The notes below the pieces were generated by a model. That model worked only from the letters and a program-made list of their open reading frames with translations, did not search any database and was not told the origin of the DNA. DNA of 64,000 nt from RYN-133 sp963754285 (GTDB lineage: Bacteria; Actinomycetota; Actinomycetes; Mycobacteriales; Jatrophihabitantaceae), in the NCBI GenBank assembly GCA_963754285.1, contig CAVWFN010000006.1, forward strand, positions 372,001 through 436,000. The letters run 5' to 3'. Shown in pieces: positions 8,821-17,516 of the stretch. Positions within the stretch are counted from its first letter, which is position 1. The number at the start of each line of letters is the position of its first letter. The position numbers and the translations under genes were made by a program.

Positions 8821-9421
8821 ATTGGTCTGACGCGGTGCCCAGTCGGTACCACCGTGGATTCGTCGTGCTCATCGGCCATCCGAGGCCAGCGGTGTCCGCA
8901 GGTTCAACGGCCAACGTCTGCCATCCGACGAAGGCCGTTTCGATGTCGTCCAGGGAGACACCCCCGACCAGTCGTCGGAATCGTGTGCGCCCGAAGGCGA
9001 GCATGAGCAGGGTGGCACCGTCATTGGCCAGCTCAGTGACGCCTCGGCCTTGCGCACGACGCTGAGCCTCATCCAGCCCTTGGAAGCAGCCGATGTCGAG
9101 AAAGAAATCAAAGCTGCCCAGGTCGGCGCGCGACAACGCCGTGACATCAGCAACCCGGTACGCCGCGCCCTGGGTGTCGCCGCGACGGGCTGAGGCGATG
9201 GCGCTCGGCGCGTAGTCGATACCGACGGCCTGCCACCCGCGGCGCGCGAGCTCGGGGGTGTATCGCCCGCGACCGCATCCCAAGTCGAGTGCGCGCCCGA
9301 GTGGGCGCGACCGTTCGGTCTCTTCGCGGTCGAGCGCGACTGCCACGCTCGGTGCTGCTGCTTGGGCGTAGCGCTCCCAGGGCCGGACGCCAAGGCGATA
9401 CATCGTTCGATAGCTCGGCAC
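8813..9421 (-). CDS. SAM-dependent methyltransferase (class I)
   Basis: A 202-residue Rossmann methyltransferase. Motif I is clear (ALDLGCGRGRYTPELARRGW), followed by VGIDYAPSAI with the acidic residue that binds the ribose of S-adenosylmethionine, and FDFFLDIGCFQGLDEAQR as motif IV. I place the start at a GTG at 9421 because GGAGGG lies six bases upstream; the frame stays open to 9565 without a better signal. The fold resembles methyltransferase type 11/25 and thiopurine-type proteins. The substrate is not known. Confidence 0.78.
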   Translation of the reverse strand: MPSYRTMYRLGVRPWERYAQAAAPSVAVALDREETERSRPLGRALDLGCGRGRYTPELARRGWQAVGIDYAPSAIASARRGDTQGAAYRVADVTALSRADLGSFDFFLDIGCFQGLDEAQRRAQGRGVTELANDGATLLMLAFGRTRFRRLVGGVSLDDIETAFVGWQTLAVEPADTAGLGWPMSTTNPRWYRLGTASDQSA

Positions 9422-9719
9422 CGCGATCCCTCCACCGATCTCGCCGCACGTCGTGGCATGCAGTGGTGGAAAGAATACGGCCGGTTTGCGAGGACGGTCA
9501 CGCGCGACGCCATCTGAGCCATCGGAGTGTAGAGACGCGACAACCAGATCCACCGTCGCTTGCATTCAGATTCGATCTGCATGCGCAAACGAGAAGTCAC
9601 AATGGAGTGCACTCCTTCCGCGCGACCCTGTGCACGTAGGGATCCGTCGTGATCGGCGTCCAACTCACGTTCGACGGCCGCGAAGGTAGTCTTTGAAACC
9701 CGGGAGGGAGGGTTGCTCG

Positions 9720-11003
9720 GTGAGGCTGTTCGTCAGCTACGCGCGCTCCGACAAGCACGTCGTCCAATCGCTCGTGTCGGATATCCACGCCCTCGGCCAT
9801 GACGCCTTCTACGATCGCGATATCACCGGAGGGCAACGCTGGTGGGACGCCCTGCTCGACCAGATCCAAGCTGCAGACGGCTTCATCCCGGTGCTGACAA
9901 ACCGATATCGCGAATCGTTGGCGTGCCGTGCAGAGGCGGAATGGGCCGAGAGCCTCGGCATCGCCTTCGTGCCAGTCCAGGCCGAACCGCAACTCGCTGG
10001 AATGTACGACCCGGTCATCGCAGAGACGAACTGGGTTGTGTATGAGCCAACAAGTCGCGAGTCGCTGGCCGACCTGTCGCGCAGCGTCGGCGCCATCGTT
10101 CGCCACCCAGCTCCCTCCCCGCCGCCGCCACGTCCGCCGATCCCGTTGAGCTATCTCGTCACTGTCGACCGAGAGATTCACGGAGATGCCGAACTGGGCC
10201 GACAGCGCCAGCTCACGATCACCTCGGACCTGCGTAGCAAGTTGGGCACCCGCGACGACGTGGGCGCGCGGGAGTTGCTGCGCGCCCTCCGCTCGCGACC
10301 CGACGTGACTTACGAGACGGCAACGACGATCGATGCTTTGCTGGTCGCGACGTCACCCCTCACGTCTGACCCAAGCCCCACGCCGGACCCAAGCCCCACG
10401 CCGGACCCAAGCCCCACGCCGGACCCAAGCCCCACGCCGGACCCAAGCCCCACGCCGGACCCAAGCCCCACGCCGGACCCAAGCCCCACGCCCGTCGCGC
10501 ACCCGGATCCCCCGGTGTCGCCCATACATCCGAGCTCGCACCTGCCGCTTCGAACGCTGGTACTGGCGCGGCCGACAGCGACGTGGCTTGCCGTCGTGGG
10601 CGGCCTACTGGTCCTGGTCAGCATGTTGATAGGGAGCTGGCTCGTCGAAAGCAACTCTGGCGAACCAGAGCAGACCTTCTACTTCTTCTCCAACCTCGGC
10701 CTGAATCCGAGGAACGGGGCGACCGCCCCGTTTACTTGGATCCGAGCCGTTGCGTTGCTGACGGTCGTGTCCGTGGCGCTTGCAACCCAGTTCGCTGGTG
10801 TCCCACGCGCGCTGCGGATCACCGCGCTTGTCATCGACGTGATTAGTGCTGTCGCGGTCGCTGTTGCGTGGGGACTCGTGGTCTCTCGCGACGGGTGGCA
10901 GGTCGGCTGGGGTGTGCCAACGTGCACGGCGGGCCTGATAGTCCTGGGCAGCGTGCTTGCGCGCCCGGAGCTGGACCTTGCCAGGTCGAGACCCGTCGCT
11001 TAA
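9720..11003 (+). CDS. TIR-domain protein with DPSPTP linker and four membrane segments
   Basis: A 427-residue protein starting at a GTG with GGGAGGGAGGG about eight bases before it. Residues 1-125 form a TIR domain (RLFVSYARSDKHVV, AFYDRDITGGQRWWDAL, IPVLTNRYRESLACRAEAEW); Glu72 sits where TIR NADases carry their catalytic Glu. A second conserved-looking module (about 140-210, LTITSDLRSKLGTRDDVGARELL) follows. Next is a linker of seven exact DPSPTP repeats (217-258), then four hydrophobic helices from about 284 to the C-terminus. This layout implies a membrane-anchored TIR effector or adaptor. Known TIR proteins act in phage defence or NAD signalling, but no partner gene is evident beside it. 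Confidence 0.8.
   Translation: MRLFVSYARSDKHVVQSLVSDIHALGHDAFYDRDITGGQRWWDALLDQIQAADGFIPVLTNRYRESLACRAEAEWAESLGIAFVPVQAEPQLAGMYDPVIAETNWVVYEPTSRESLADLSRSVGAIVRHPAPSPPPPRPPIPLSYLVTVDREIHGDAELGRQRQLTITSDLRSKLGTRDDVGARELLRALRSRPDVTYETATTIDALLVATSPLTSDPSPTPDPSPTPDPSPTPDPSPTPDPSPTPDPSPTPDPSPTPVAHPDPPVSPIHPSSHLPLRTLVLARPTATWLAVVGGLLVLVSMLIGSWLVESNSGEPEQTFYFFSNLGLNPRNGATAPFTWIRAVALLTVVSVALATQFAGVPRALRITALVIDVISAVAVAVAWGLVVSRDGWQVGWGVPTCTAGLIVLGSVLARPELDLARSRPVA
10368..10493 (+). repeat. Seven-copy 18-bp minisatellite in coding sequence
   Basis: Unit GACCCAAGCCCCACGCCG repeated seven times head to tail with a single base change in the last copy. It encodes (DPSPTP)7 and is in frame, so copy-number change would alter linker length by six residues without breaking the gene. 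Confidence 0.95.
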
Positions 11004-11057
11004 GACCGCCGACGGCGCGCCAGACCCCACGGCATCGGCAACCCATCTACTCCCACA

Positions 11058-11450
11058 TCAAGCGTGTGGTCGGCTGCCATGAAACTGCTTCAGGCGCCAC
11101 GACCCGTTCCCTTGCACGGCAACACAACTCAGCCGAAAGGGCACATCGGGAGCGAGCGGTTGCCCGGCGGCGTCGTAGAAGCTGAGCGAGCCGGCGGCCG
11201 ATATCGCGAGCACGTTCGGCGCACATTCGACGGCTGCGACCTGATCCCACAACCACCGAACTGTCGGCGCCATCGCGGCCATCGCTTCTAGATAGGCGGC
11301 AACCTCGTCTCGGGTGAAATTATTGCTGTCGTCGCCAATGAGGACAGCGTCGTCAGTCCATTGCTCGGCAATGAGGATGGGATCCTTCGTGGCGAGCCGA
11401 GTTTCGAGGTCGGCCAAGATCTCCCGTGCAGTCGCCTCGTCGTCCGCCAT
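11058..11450 (-). CDS. SnoaL-like/NTF2-fold protein
   Basis: A 130-residue cone-shaped NTF2-superfamily protein of the SnoaL/DUF4440 type. It starts with an amphipathic helix (ATAREILADLETRLATKDP), continues with EQWTDDAVLIGDDSNNFTRDEVAAYLEAMA, and ends with the typical strand VQGNGSWRLKQFHGSRP. Members are often ligand-binding or hydrolase-like stress proteins; the ligand is unknown. It is convergent with the TIR gene, with 54 bp between stops. Confidence 0.75.
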   Translation of the reverse strand: MADDEATAREILADLETRLATKDPILIAEQWTDDAVLIGDDSNNFTRDEVAAYLEAMAAMAPTVRWLWDQVAAVECAPNVLAISAAGSLSFYDAAGQPLAPDVPFRLSCVAVQGNGSWRLKQFHGSRPHA

Positions 11451-11754
11451 CAGCCCTCCGAATTTTCGTTGCTCGAGATCAGGATTGCATTTCTCTATTG
11501 TGCCGGTCCAGAATCCTCGATCTCGCTTGATACACGGGTGATCTTTGCTGCGCCGGGAGGCGGAGATGACCAGAGGATCACCTCTTTAGCAGCCGACAGC
11601 GAGCACTGCTCGTTGCACGTCGCGATGTCTACCGCCGATCAGAGGCACAGATGTTCGCCCTATCGATGCACGGTCGTTGCGCTACCCAGCACGTCGGCGC
11701 TCTGCCGCTGCTCCGGTGCACACTCCAGCGTTATCGCGACTGGGAGAGGCGTGG
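11451..11754. other. Intergenic stretch without a supported gene
   Basis: About 300 bp between the NTF2-fold gene and the response regulator. Frames have no recognisable product. It must hold the promoter of the NTF2-fold gene, but I could not identify clear -10/-35 boxes. Confidence 0.4.
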
Positions 11755-12396
11755 TCAGCGCATGTCGCGCAGCCAGGTAAGGACGGCGAGCACCCGCCGG
11801 TTCGTTTCTTGGGTGTCCGGTAGGTCGAGTTTGGCGAGCAGGTGTCCAACGTGGGCTTCGACGGTGCGGGCGCTGAGGACCAGACGTTCGGCGATGGCGG
11901 TGTTGCTCAGTCCTTCGGCCATGAGCGCGAGTACGTCTCGTTCGCGCTCGGAAAGTTGGGCGAGGGGCGAGGCTCGGCGGCTGGCGATGAGGGCTGCGAC
12001 AACCTTGGGATCGAGGGCGGATCCGCCACGGGCGACTCGATTGCAGCTGTCGATGAATTCCCCGACGTCGAGCACTCGGTCCTTGAGCAGGTAGCCGAAG
12101 GCCGGCTGGCCGAGCAGGTCTGCGGTCGAGCCGGTCTCGACATGCTGGGACAGCAGGAGCACACCGAGGTCGGGACGCTCGGCCTTGATGGTGCGGGCGG
12201 CCGTGACGCCTTCGTCGGTGTGGGTCGGGGGCATTCTGATGTCGAGTACGACGAGGTCGGGGTTGTCGCGCGCGATCCTGCTCGTGAGTTCGGTCGTGTC
12301 AGCGAGCGCCGAGGTGACCTCATGACCGAGATCGGCGAAGAGCCGGACGAGCCCCTCGCGTAACAGGACTTGGTCCTCGGCAAGGATTACCCGCAC
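11755..12396 (-). CDS. LuxR/NarL-family response regulator
   Basis: A 213-residue regulator, the usual length. The receiver domain begins MRVILAEDQVLLREGL with acidic pocket residues E7/D8 and the phosphorylation site Asp52 (DLVVLDIRMPP); the HTH domain near 146-210 reads LSERERDVLALMAEGLSNTAIAERLVLSARTVEAHV. The GTG start overlaps the end of the histidine kinase gene by ten bases, so it is translationally coupled to it. It probably controls the divergent ABC-transporter operon at 14474-16853. Confidence 0.93.
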   Translation of the reverse strand: MRVILAEDQVLLREGLVRLFADLGHEVTSALADTTELTSRIARDNPDLVVLDIRMPPTHTDEGVTAARTIKAERPDLGVLLLSQHVETGSTADLLGQPAFGYLLKDRVLDVGEFIDSCNRVARGGSALDPKVVAALIASRRASPLAQLSERERDVLALMAEGLSNTAIAERLVLSARTVEAHVGHLLAKLDLPDTQETNRRVLAVLTWLRDMR

Positions 12397-14342
12397 GGCA
12401 GCCGCGCCTCCAGTCGCGTGCCGCCACCCGGCGGCGAGTCGACTTGCAGGTGACCGTGGTGAGCGCGGATCCGGTCGGCTATGCCGAGCAGTCCAGTGCC
12501 GCGGTGTGGCTGTGCGCCGCCGCGCCCGTCGTCGACGACCGTGACGACCAGCGACCCGTCCTGTCGGGCGAGCGTGAGCACTATCTGCGAGGCGTCGGCG
12601 TGCTTGACGGCGTTCGTGACCGCTTCGCAGGCAACGAAGTACGCCGCGGTCTCGACGTGGGTCGGGAAACGCTCCGACAGCGCGCGGACGTCGAGTCGGA
12701 CGGGCGTGCGCGCTGCAAGCTCTCGTAGAGCGGTGCCGAGACCGTCATCAAGCGAGCCGGGCCGCAATCCGCCCGCCAGCTCGCGTAGCTCCTCGATCGA
12801 TGCGGCGAGCTCGGCGACCGCCTCATCGATGGCCGATCCCAGCGCCGATCCCAGGGTCGGCTCGGCCCGAAGTTGTGCATGCCTTAGAGCCAGCCCAATG
12901 GCAACCAGCCTCTGCTGCGCACCGTCGTGGAGGTCTCGTGCGATGCGTCGTCGTTCCTCGTCGGCCGCCGACTGAATGCGTCGCCTGGACGCCTCGACCT
13001 CGACCAGGTTGCGGCGCAGCTGGACCTGCAGCGCCGCGATCTCGACGGCCAGTGCTCCGGCGTGGGCGACGGCGGCGACCAGGCGATCGTCACCGTCGCG
13101 GTGGCAGAAAGAAGCGGTGGCGCCTGCGGCTGTCGATGCACGCAAGATCTGCCCGCCGGTGTCTTGTGACGACGTCGGTGACTCGCGGCCTTCCGGGTCG
13201 ACCAGAGCGCCGTCGGGCAGCTCGAGCAGCAGCGTGAAATGGTCGTCGCGCAATATCCGGCGCAGCGTGGTTTCGAGATCGGAGACGCTCGCGTCGCCGC
13301 AGCGCAGGGCGTCGACGAATCGCGACGTCGCGATGATGGCTCGGTGCCGGGTCGGGCGCAGCCACCGGTCGGCCAGCGATTGGCACGTGTCGTGCACTGG
13401 CCGGAAGGTCACGGCCACGATCAGTGCGGCACCGGCTGCTGCGACGGGTGAGGAGACGAATCGGGCCGCAGATAGCGTGACCGCGGCGTACACCGCGGCA
13501 AGCAGCACGGCGATGAGAGCGTAGGCAACCGTCCGCGCGATGACCAGGTCGACGTCGTAGAGCCGGTAGCGAAGGATCGCCACGCACGCGCTGATCGGGA
13601 GCAGGACAAGCGCAATCGCCGCGAGGAGCTGAATCGGCGTCCATACCATCCACAACGCTGCGGAGGTCGGGAGCACGACACCGACCAATGCGGCGCCGAG
13701 GACGACCCACTTGAGCTGTTCCCGCTCGGATCCCTGCGCCGATCGCGTCCTCAAGACCAACGCGAGAACCGACGCTATGAGAGCGGCGGAGATCAAGGTC
13801 GCGCCGATACCGAACAGCACGCCGGACGGGAACCCGGCCTGCGCGTAAGGGTTGACGCCGCCGACGAAGCCGCTGCCGAGCTGCGGGTTCAGCGTCCACG
13901 CGGGAATGGCGAGAACCGCGCCGATTCCCCAGATCCACACGACGGCACCCCAGCGTCGGTCCACGAGTGTGCCGTCGGGAAACAGCAAGAACAACAAGAT
14001 CAATCCCGACGCGGCGACAATCCACGACGTGAGGCCGAACAGCTGCATGACCGACGCGAGTGGCCAGCCGTCGTGTGCGGCACGCACACCGTAGGCGAGC
14101 GCGAAGTCGGACACGACGGCGTTCTCCACGGCGTAGAGCAGGAGCAGCCAGCCGATGCGGTGGTGCGGGAAGCGATGCACGATCAGGCCCCCGGCCGCGG
14201 CCTGGGTGACGGCGTAGATGAGGTACAGCACCGGTTGCGCCAGGTCTTCCTCGCCGGCGGCGAGACAGACGGCGGCCACCTCGAGCGCGAAGACCGCGGC
14301 GACGAGACCGGCTGCCACGCGTCGGGCTGCCTCCCCTGACAT
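12387..14342 (-). CDS. Membrane sensor histidine kinase
   Basis: A 651-residue kinase with about eight or more hydrophobic helices in its first 290 residues, a GAF-like segment (about 330-430), then a HisKA_3 dimerisation box (EERRRIARDLHDGAQQRL, His near residue 460) and HATPase_c (EAVTNAVKHAD; VVDDGRGG; TGLLGIADRI). It partners the overlapping response regulator. The large membrane part resembles sensors that monitor membrane state or antibiotic damage and regulate neighbouring ABC exporters, which fits the divergent operon. Confidence 0.92.
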   Translation of the reverse strand: MSGEAARRVAAGLVAAVFALEVAAVCLAAGEEDLAQPVLYLIYAVTQAAAGGLIVHRFPHHRIGWLLLLYAVENAVVSDFALAYGVRAAHDGWPLASVMQLFGLTSWIVAASGLILLFLLFPDGTLVDRRWGAVVWIWGIGAVLAIPAWTLNPQLGSGFVGGVNPYAQAGFPSGVLFGIGATLISAALIASVLALVLRTRSAQGSEREQLKWVVLGAALVGVVLPTSAALWMVWTPIQLLAAIALVLLPISACVAILRYRLYDVDLVIARTVAYALIAVLLAAVYAAVTLSAARFVSSPVAAAGAALIVAVTFRPVHDTCQSLADRWLRPTRHRAIIATSRFVDALRCGDASVSDLETTLRRILRDDHFTLLLELPDGALVDPEGRESPTSSQDTGGQILRASTAAGATASFCHRDGDDRLVAAVAHAGALAVEIAALQVQLRRNLVEVEASRRRIQSAADEERRRIARDLHDGAQQRLVAIGLALRHAQLRAEPTLGSALGSAIDEAVAELAASIEELRELAGGLRPGSLDDGLGTALRELAARTPVRLDVRALSERFPTHVETAAYFVACEAVTNAVKHADASQIVLTLARQDGSLVVTVVDDGRGGAQPHRGTGLLGIADRIRAHHGHLQVDSPPGGGTRLEARLPCG

Positions 14343-14473
14343 GCCGGGATTGTGTCAGGGAACTTCGGCTGCGAGCCACCGTGTCAACACGCATTGCGGT
14401 CGCGGGTGCGGCCCGATGCCGTGAGCGCGTCGGCATCCCTACCGTCACCGCAATGACGAATGGGAGGACCACC

Positions 14474-15106
14474 ATGACCGACGCTCCGACCCTGACCGCC
14501 CAACCCCCAGCCGAGGTGGACCTCACGCGCCGAGGGCGCTGGTGCTTCGTTGCCGGACTAATCGGTGTCGTCCAGGGCGCCGCACTGCTCGCATGGCCGC
14601 ACCAGGTCGGCGACGCCCGGTTCAGCTTCCCGCTGAGCTCGAGCTGGTACGTCGCCGCGCAGGCCACGTTCTTCCTTCAGCACCTGCCCCTTGCCGCAGC
14701 AGTCAGCGCGCTGGCCACAATGCCTGTAGTGCGGCGCGACACACCGGCGTGCCGCGCTCTGCTCACAGCCTCCGCGGGACTGGCTCTGCTCGCGGTGATG
14801 GAGCTGGTCGCCATGTCGGCAGCCACGACCGATGACAACTCCACGCTGGGAACGACTATCAGCAGCCTTTACTCGGTTCCGGTGCTGACGGCCGGGATCG
14901 GTCTGCTGGTAGGGGGCGTCGTCCTGTTCCGCGACCGCGAAATCGGGCGTCGGCTACCGTCGTGGCTGCTCGCGTTGGGCGGCTTCGTATTCGTCGGCCT
15001 CGTTCCGGCTCTCGCAACAAGCTCGTTCATCGCGGGTCGCGTGGCAATCATGGCGTGGATGGCGCTGTTCGCGGCCTTCGGCCTAGTCATGCAACGTCGC
15101 ACATGA
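14474..15106 (+). CDS. Polytopic membrane protein of unknown function
   Basis: A 210-residue protein with about six hydrophobic helices and a short charged N-terminus. GGGAGG lies six bases before the ATG at 14474; the frame is open from 14381, but that part has no ribosome site. Its stop overlaps the start of the ABC ATPase (ATGA), so it is the first gene of a three-gene operon with an ABC exporter. It may be an accessory membrane subunit. I do not recognise the family. Confidence 0.72.
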   Translation: MTDAPTLTAQPPAEVDLTRRGRWCFVAGLIGVVQGAALLAWPHQVGDARFSFPLSSSWYVAAQATFFLQHLPLAAAVSALATMPVVRRDTPACRALLTASAGLALLAVMELVAMSAATTDDNSTLGTTISSLYSVPVLTAGIGLLVGGVVLFRDREIGRRLPSWLLALGGFVFVGLVPALATSSFIAGRVAIMAWMALFAAFGLVMQRRT

Positions 15107-16098
15107 AGACCTCGGCAGGTGAGAGCGAGGGCCACGTCAACGCGGCAGCATCGCGCCATGAGCCGTGCGCGATCGAGCTGCGTGGCCTCGGCAAGTGGTT
15201 CGGCGCCGTTCACGCAGTGGATGAGGTCAGTGCGGTGGTCCCTCCCGGCCAGGTCACCGCCTTGCTCGGACCCAACGGTGCCGGCAAGACCACCATCCTT
15301 CGGATGCTGTTGGGCCTTGTTGCGCCGAGCAGCGGCACGGCGACGTTCGGCGGTCGGCGCTACGCCGAGCTGAACGATCCGGTCCACCACGTCGGTGCCG
15401 TGTTCGAAACGTCCGGCGCCTATCCCGGCCGCACCGCCCGCGACCACCTACACATCCTGGCCACCGCCTCGCGCCTGCCCGTGGACGCACCGTCACTCGT
15501 CCTCGAACAGACCGGACTGACCGATGTAGCACGGCGACGCGTCGGCCAATTCTCCCTGGGCATGCGCCAACGTCTTGGCCTGGCCGCGGCGTTGCTCGGC
15601 GACCCGAGCGTGCTCGTGCTCGACGAACCGACCAACGGCCTCGACCCGTCCGGCCTGCGCTGGTTACGGCAATACCTGAGACAACTCGCCGATCAGGGCC
15701 GCACAGTACTGCTCTCGAGCCACGCGCTTGGCGAGGTAGAACAGATTGCTGACCGCGTGCTCGTGCTCGCGCACGGGAAGCTGATCCGCTCAGCCGGTCT
15801 CGACGAACTTCGCACCGAAGCCGGAATCGGCTCCCGGATCCGAACCCCGGAACCCGACCGGTTCATCACGGCGCTGCAGGCCGGAGGCCACCACTGCCGC
15901 TTCGACGTCCCAGTCGGCAGCAGCAGCGACATTCTCATCGACGCCGCGCCAGAACACGTCGGTCAACTTGCTGCCCAACACGGCCTCGTGCTGCACCAGC
16001 TGATGCCGAGCACCGACCTGGAACACCTCTTCTTCCAACTCATCCGTGAGGCCGAGCGCAAACAACCGTCCCACGTATCTAAAGGGACTTCGCCATGA
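15103..16098 (+). CDS. ABC transporter ATP-binding subunit
   Basis: A 331-residue ATPase of the drug/bacitracin-type export class. Walker A is LLGPNGAGKTTILRM, the signature motif is degenerate (QFSLGMRQRL), Walker B is VLVLDEPTNGLDPSG, and the switch His is in LLSSHALGEVEQI. The C-terminal 90 residues are the extension typical of such exporters. Start and stop overlap with the upstream membrane gene and the downstream permease by four bases each. The divergent two-component system probably regulates it. Confidence 0.94.
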   Translation: MKTSAGESEGHVNAAASRHEPCAIELRGLGKWFGAVHAVDEVSAVVPPGQVTALLGPNGAGKTTILRMLLGLVAPSSGTATFGGRRYAELNDPVHHVGAVFETSGAYPGRTARDHLHILATASRLPVDAPSLVLEQTGLTDVARRRVGQFSLGMRQRLGLAAALLGDPSVLVLDEPTNGLDPSGLRWLRQYLRQLADQGRTVLLSSHALGEVEQIADRVLVLAHGKLIRSAGLDELRTEAGIGSRIRTPEPDRFITALQAGGHHCRFDVPVGSSSDILIDAAPEHVGQLAAQHGLVLHQLMPSTDLEHLFFQLIREAERKQPSHVSKGTSP

Positions 16099-16853
16099 CA
16101 GCGCTGGTCAAGGCAGAGCTACTCAAGCTGCGCACGCGATCTGCGATCGCGCTGCTGCTCGCCACCCTCGCCCTCGTCGCGCTCACCGTCGCCGTCAACA
16201 TCCCCGCGACCGGCGCCGCCCATCCGCCAGTCTCTCTGCACGACCCTCGCCTACTGGCCGGACTCGTAGGCATCGGCTTCGCCGTACCGGAAGTTCTCAT
16301 GGTGCTGCTGGGCGGGCTCGCTATGACTCAGGAATTTCGCTACGGCACGGCCACAACGACCTACCTCGGCGAGCCCCGTCGCCGCCGCGTCCTGGTCGCC
16401 AAATGGGCATCAGCAGCGCTCGTCAGCACGATCGCCACCTTCATAACCCTCGCAGTGTCCGTGCCGGTCGCCGTCACGATCATCGACGCGCGCGGCGGCG
16501 ACGTCACGATTTCACTGCGACTATGGCAGACCATCGGCGCGGGTTCCATCGTGATGACCGCCTACGCCGCCATCGGCGTCGCGCTCGGCGCCCTCGTGCG
16601 CAACCAGATCATCGCGATCGTCGCCGCGCTGGTGTGGATGCTCGTCATCGAGCAGATCGTGATTCCCACCTATCCAGCCGTGGGCCGCTGGCTGCCCGGC
16701 GGAGCGACCGACGGTTGGTTGCAGCTCGGTCGAACCCTCGACCTGCCCAGTCGCCTCTTGCCAGCGCCCGTCGCAGGGCTCGTGCTCGTCGCCTACACCA
16801 CCGTGACCGTCGCGCTCGCCGCGCGAGTCACCCCACACCGCGATGTCGGATGA
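16095..16853 (+). CDS. ABC-2 type permease subunit
   Basis: A 252-residue integral membrane protein with six hydrophobic segments, starting MTALVKAELLKLRTRSAIALLLA, the usual ABC-2 permease opening. Internal motifs include VLLGGLAMTQEFRYGTATTTYL and RVLVAKWASAALV, typical of export permeases that pair with the preceding ATPase. Coupled to it by ATGA overlap. The exported substrate is unknown. Confidence 0.9.
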   Translation: MTALVKAELLKLRTRSAIALLLATLALVALTVAVNIPATGAAHPPVSLHDPRLLAGLVGIGFAVPEVLMVLLGGLAMTQEFRYGTATTTYLGEPRRRRVLVAKWASAALVSTIATFITLAVSVPVAVTIIDARGGDVTISLRLWQTIGAGSIVMTAYAAIGVALGALVRNQIIAIVAALVWMLVIEQIVIPTYPAVGRWLPGGATDGWLQLGRTLDLPSRLLPAPVAGLVLVAYTTVTVALAARVTPHRDVG

Positions 16854-17220
16854 CCCACGACGATCTCGTCGGCAGGTGGTCGTCCAAGGTGCAACCGCTC
16901 GCTGAGCCGAGTTGGAGGTCCTGCACGTGCGCGTCGGAAGCCAGGAAATCGTCACGAGCAAACCCGAAGCGCATCAACGCGTCGCCGAGATGGTCCTGCA
17001 CGGATGCTCCGCACGAGGGCATCACGTCGCGAGGCAAAAGTCGCGCACAGAACACGGCGAGGCTCGCTGAGCACGGCTCGACGCCGAGGATCGGGAGCCT
17101 TCTCAAACCGCGCGGCCAATGCCGGGAGGTGACACGGCTGGCTGCCTCGTGTCACCCTCGACCACGTCGGATGTGGACATTTTGTGGTCAAGATGATCAA
17201 GCGGCAGACCGGGGAATGAC
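16854..17220. other. Intergenic stretch without a supported gene
   Basis: About 370 bp between the ABC operon and the tRNA genes. Minus-strand frames give short protein-like stretches, but none has a start signal or known domain. Confidence 0.4.
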
Positions 17221-17247
17221 TGAACCCCCCAGAAACTGGGGGGTTCA
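17221..17247 (-). terminator. Terminator hairpin after tRNA-Glu
   Basis: Perfect 10-bp inverted repeat TGAACCCCCC/GGGGGGTTCA with a seven-base loop, five bases past the tRNA-Glu 3' end. It lacks a U-tract but its position fits release of the tRNA transcript and of the ABC operon. Confidence 0.7.
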
Positions 17248-17252
17248 GGACG

Positions 17253-17325
17253 TAGCCCCGACCGGATTCGAACCGGCGCTACCGCCTTGAGAGGGCGGCG
17301 TCCTAGGCCACTAGACGACGGGGCC
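17253..17325 (-). tRNA. tRNA-Glu (CTC)
   Basis: A 73-base cloverleaf: acceptor GGCCCCG pairs CGGGGCT with A as discriminator, anticodon stem-loop CCGCC-CTCTCAA-GGCGG with anticodon CTC, and T loop TTCGAATC. The 3' CCA is not encoded. Confidence 0.95.
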
Positions 17326-17369
17326 CTAGAAACTTCCGAGTGCAGGTGGGGTGCAGACCTGCGGCTGCG

Positions 17370-17441
17370 CTGGGGTACCAGGACTCGAACCTAGACTAAC
17401 TGAACCAGAATCAGTTGGGCTGCCAATTACCCCATACCCCA
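17370..17441 (-). tRNA. tRNA-Gln (CTG)
   Basis: A 72-base cloverleaf: acceptor TGGGGTA pairs TACCCCA with G as discriminator, anticodon loop TTCTGGT with anticodon CTG, T loop TTCGAGT. CCA is not encoded. It lies 44 bases upstream of tRNA-Glu and is probably cotranscribed with it. Confidence 0.95.
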
Positions 17442-17516
17442 CTGGCGTCGAGCGATCGTCGCCGCTCGGGCCGTCGTCAGACTCTACCGGAACGCTCGGA
17501 GGCGCTCCAAACCCGG

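Noticed and set aside
10368..10493. CRISPR-like array
   Set aside because: Units are 18 bp, contiguous and without spacers, and they are in frame in a protein gene; it is a coding minisatellite.
16046..17290. A 414-residue plus-strand frame across the permease gene
   Set aside because: It runs in another frame through the permease and into the tRNA-Glu; its composition is Arg-rich without motifs.
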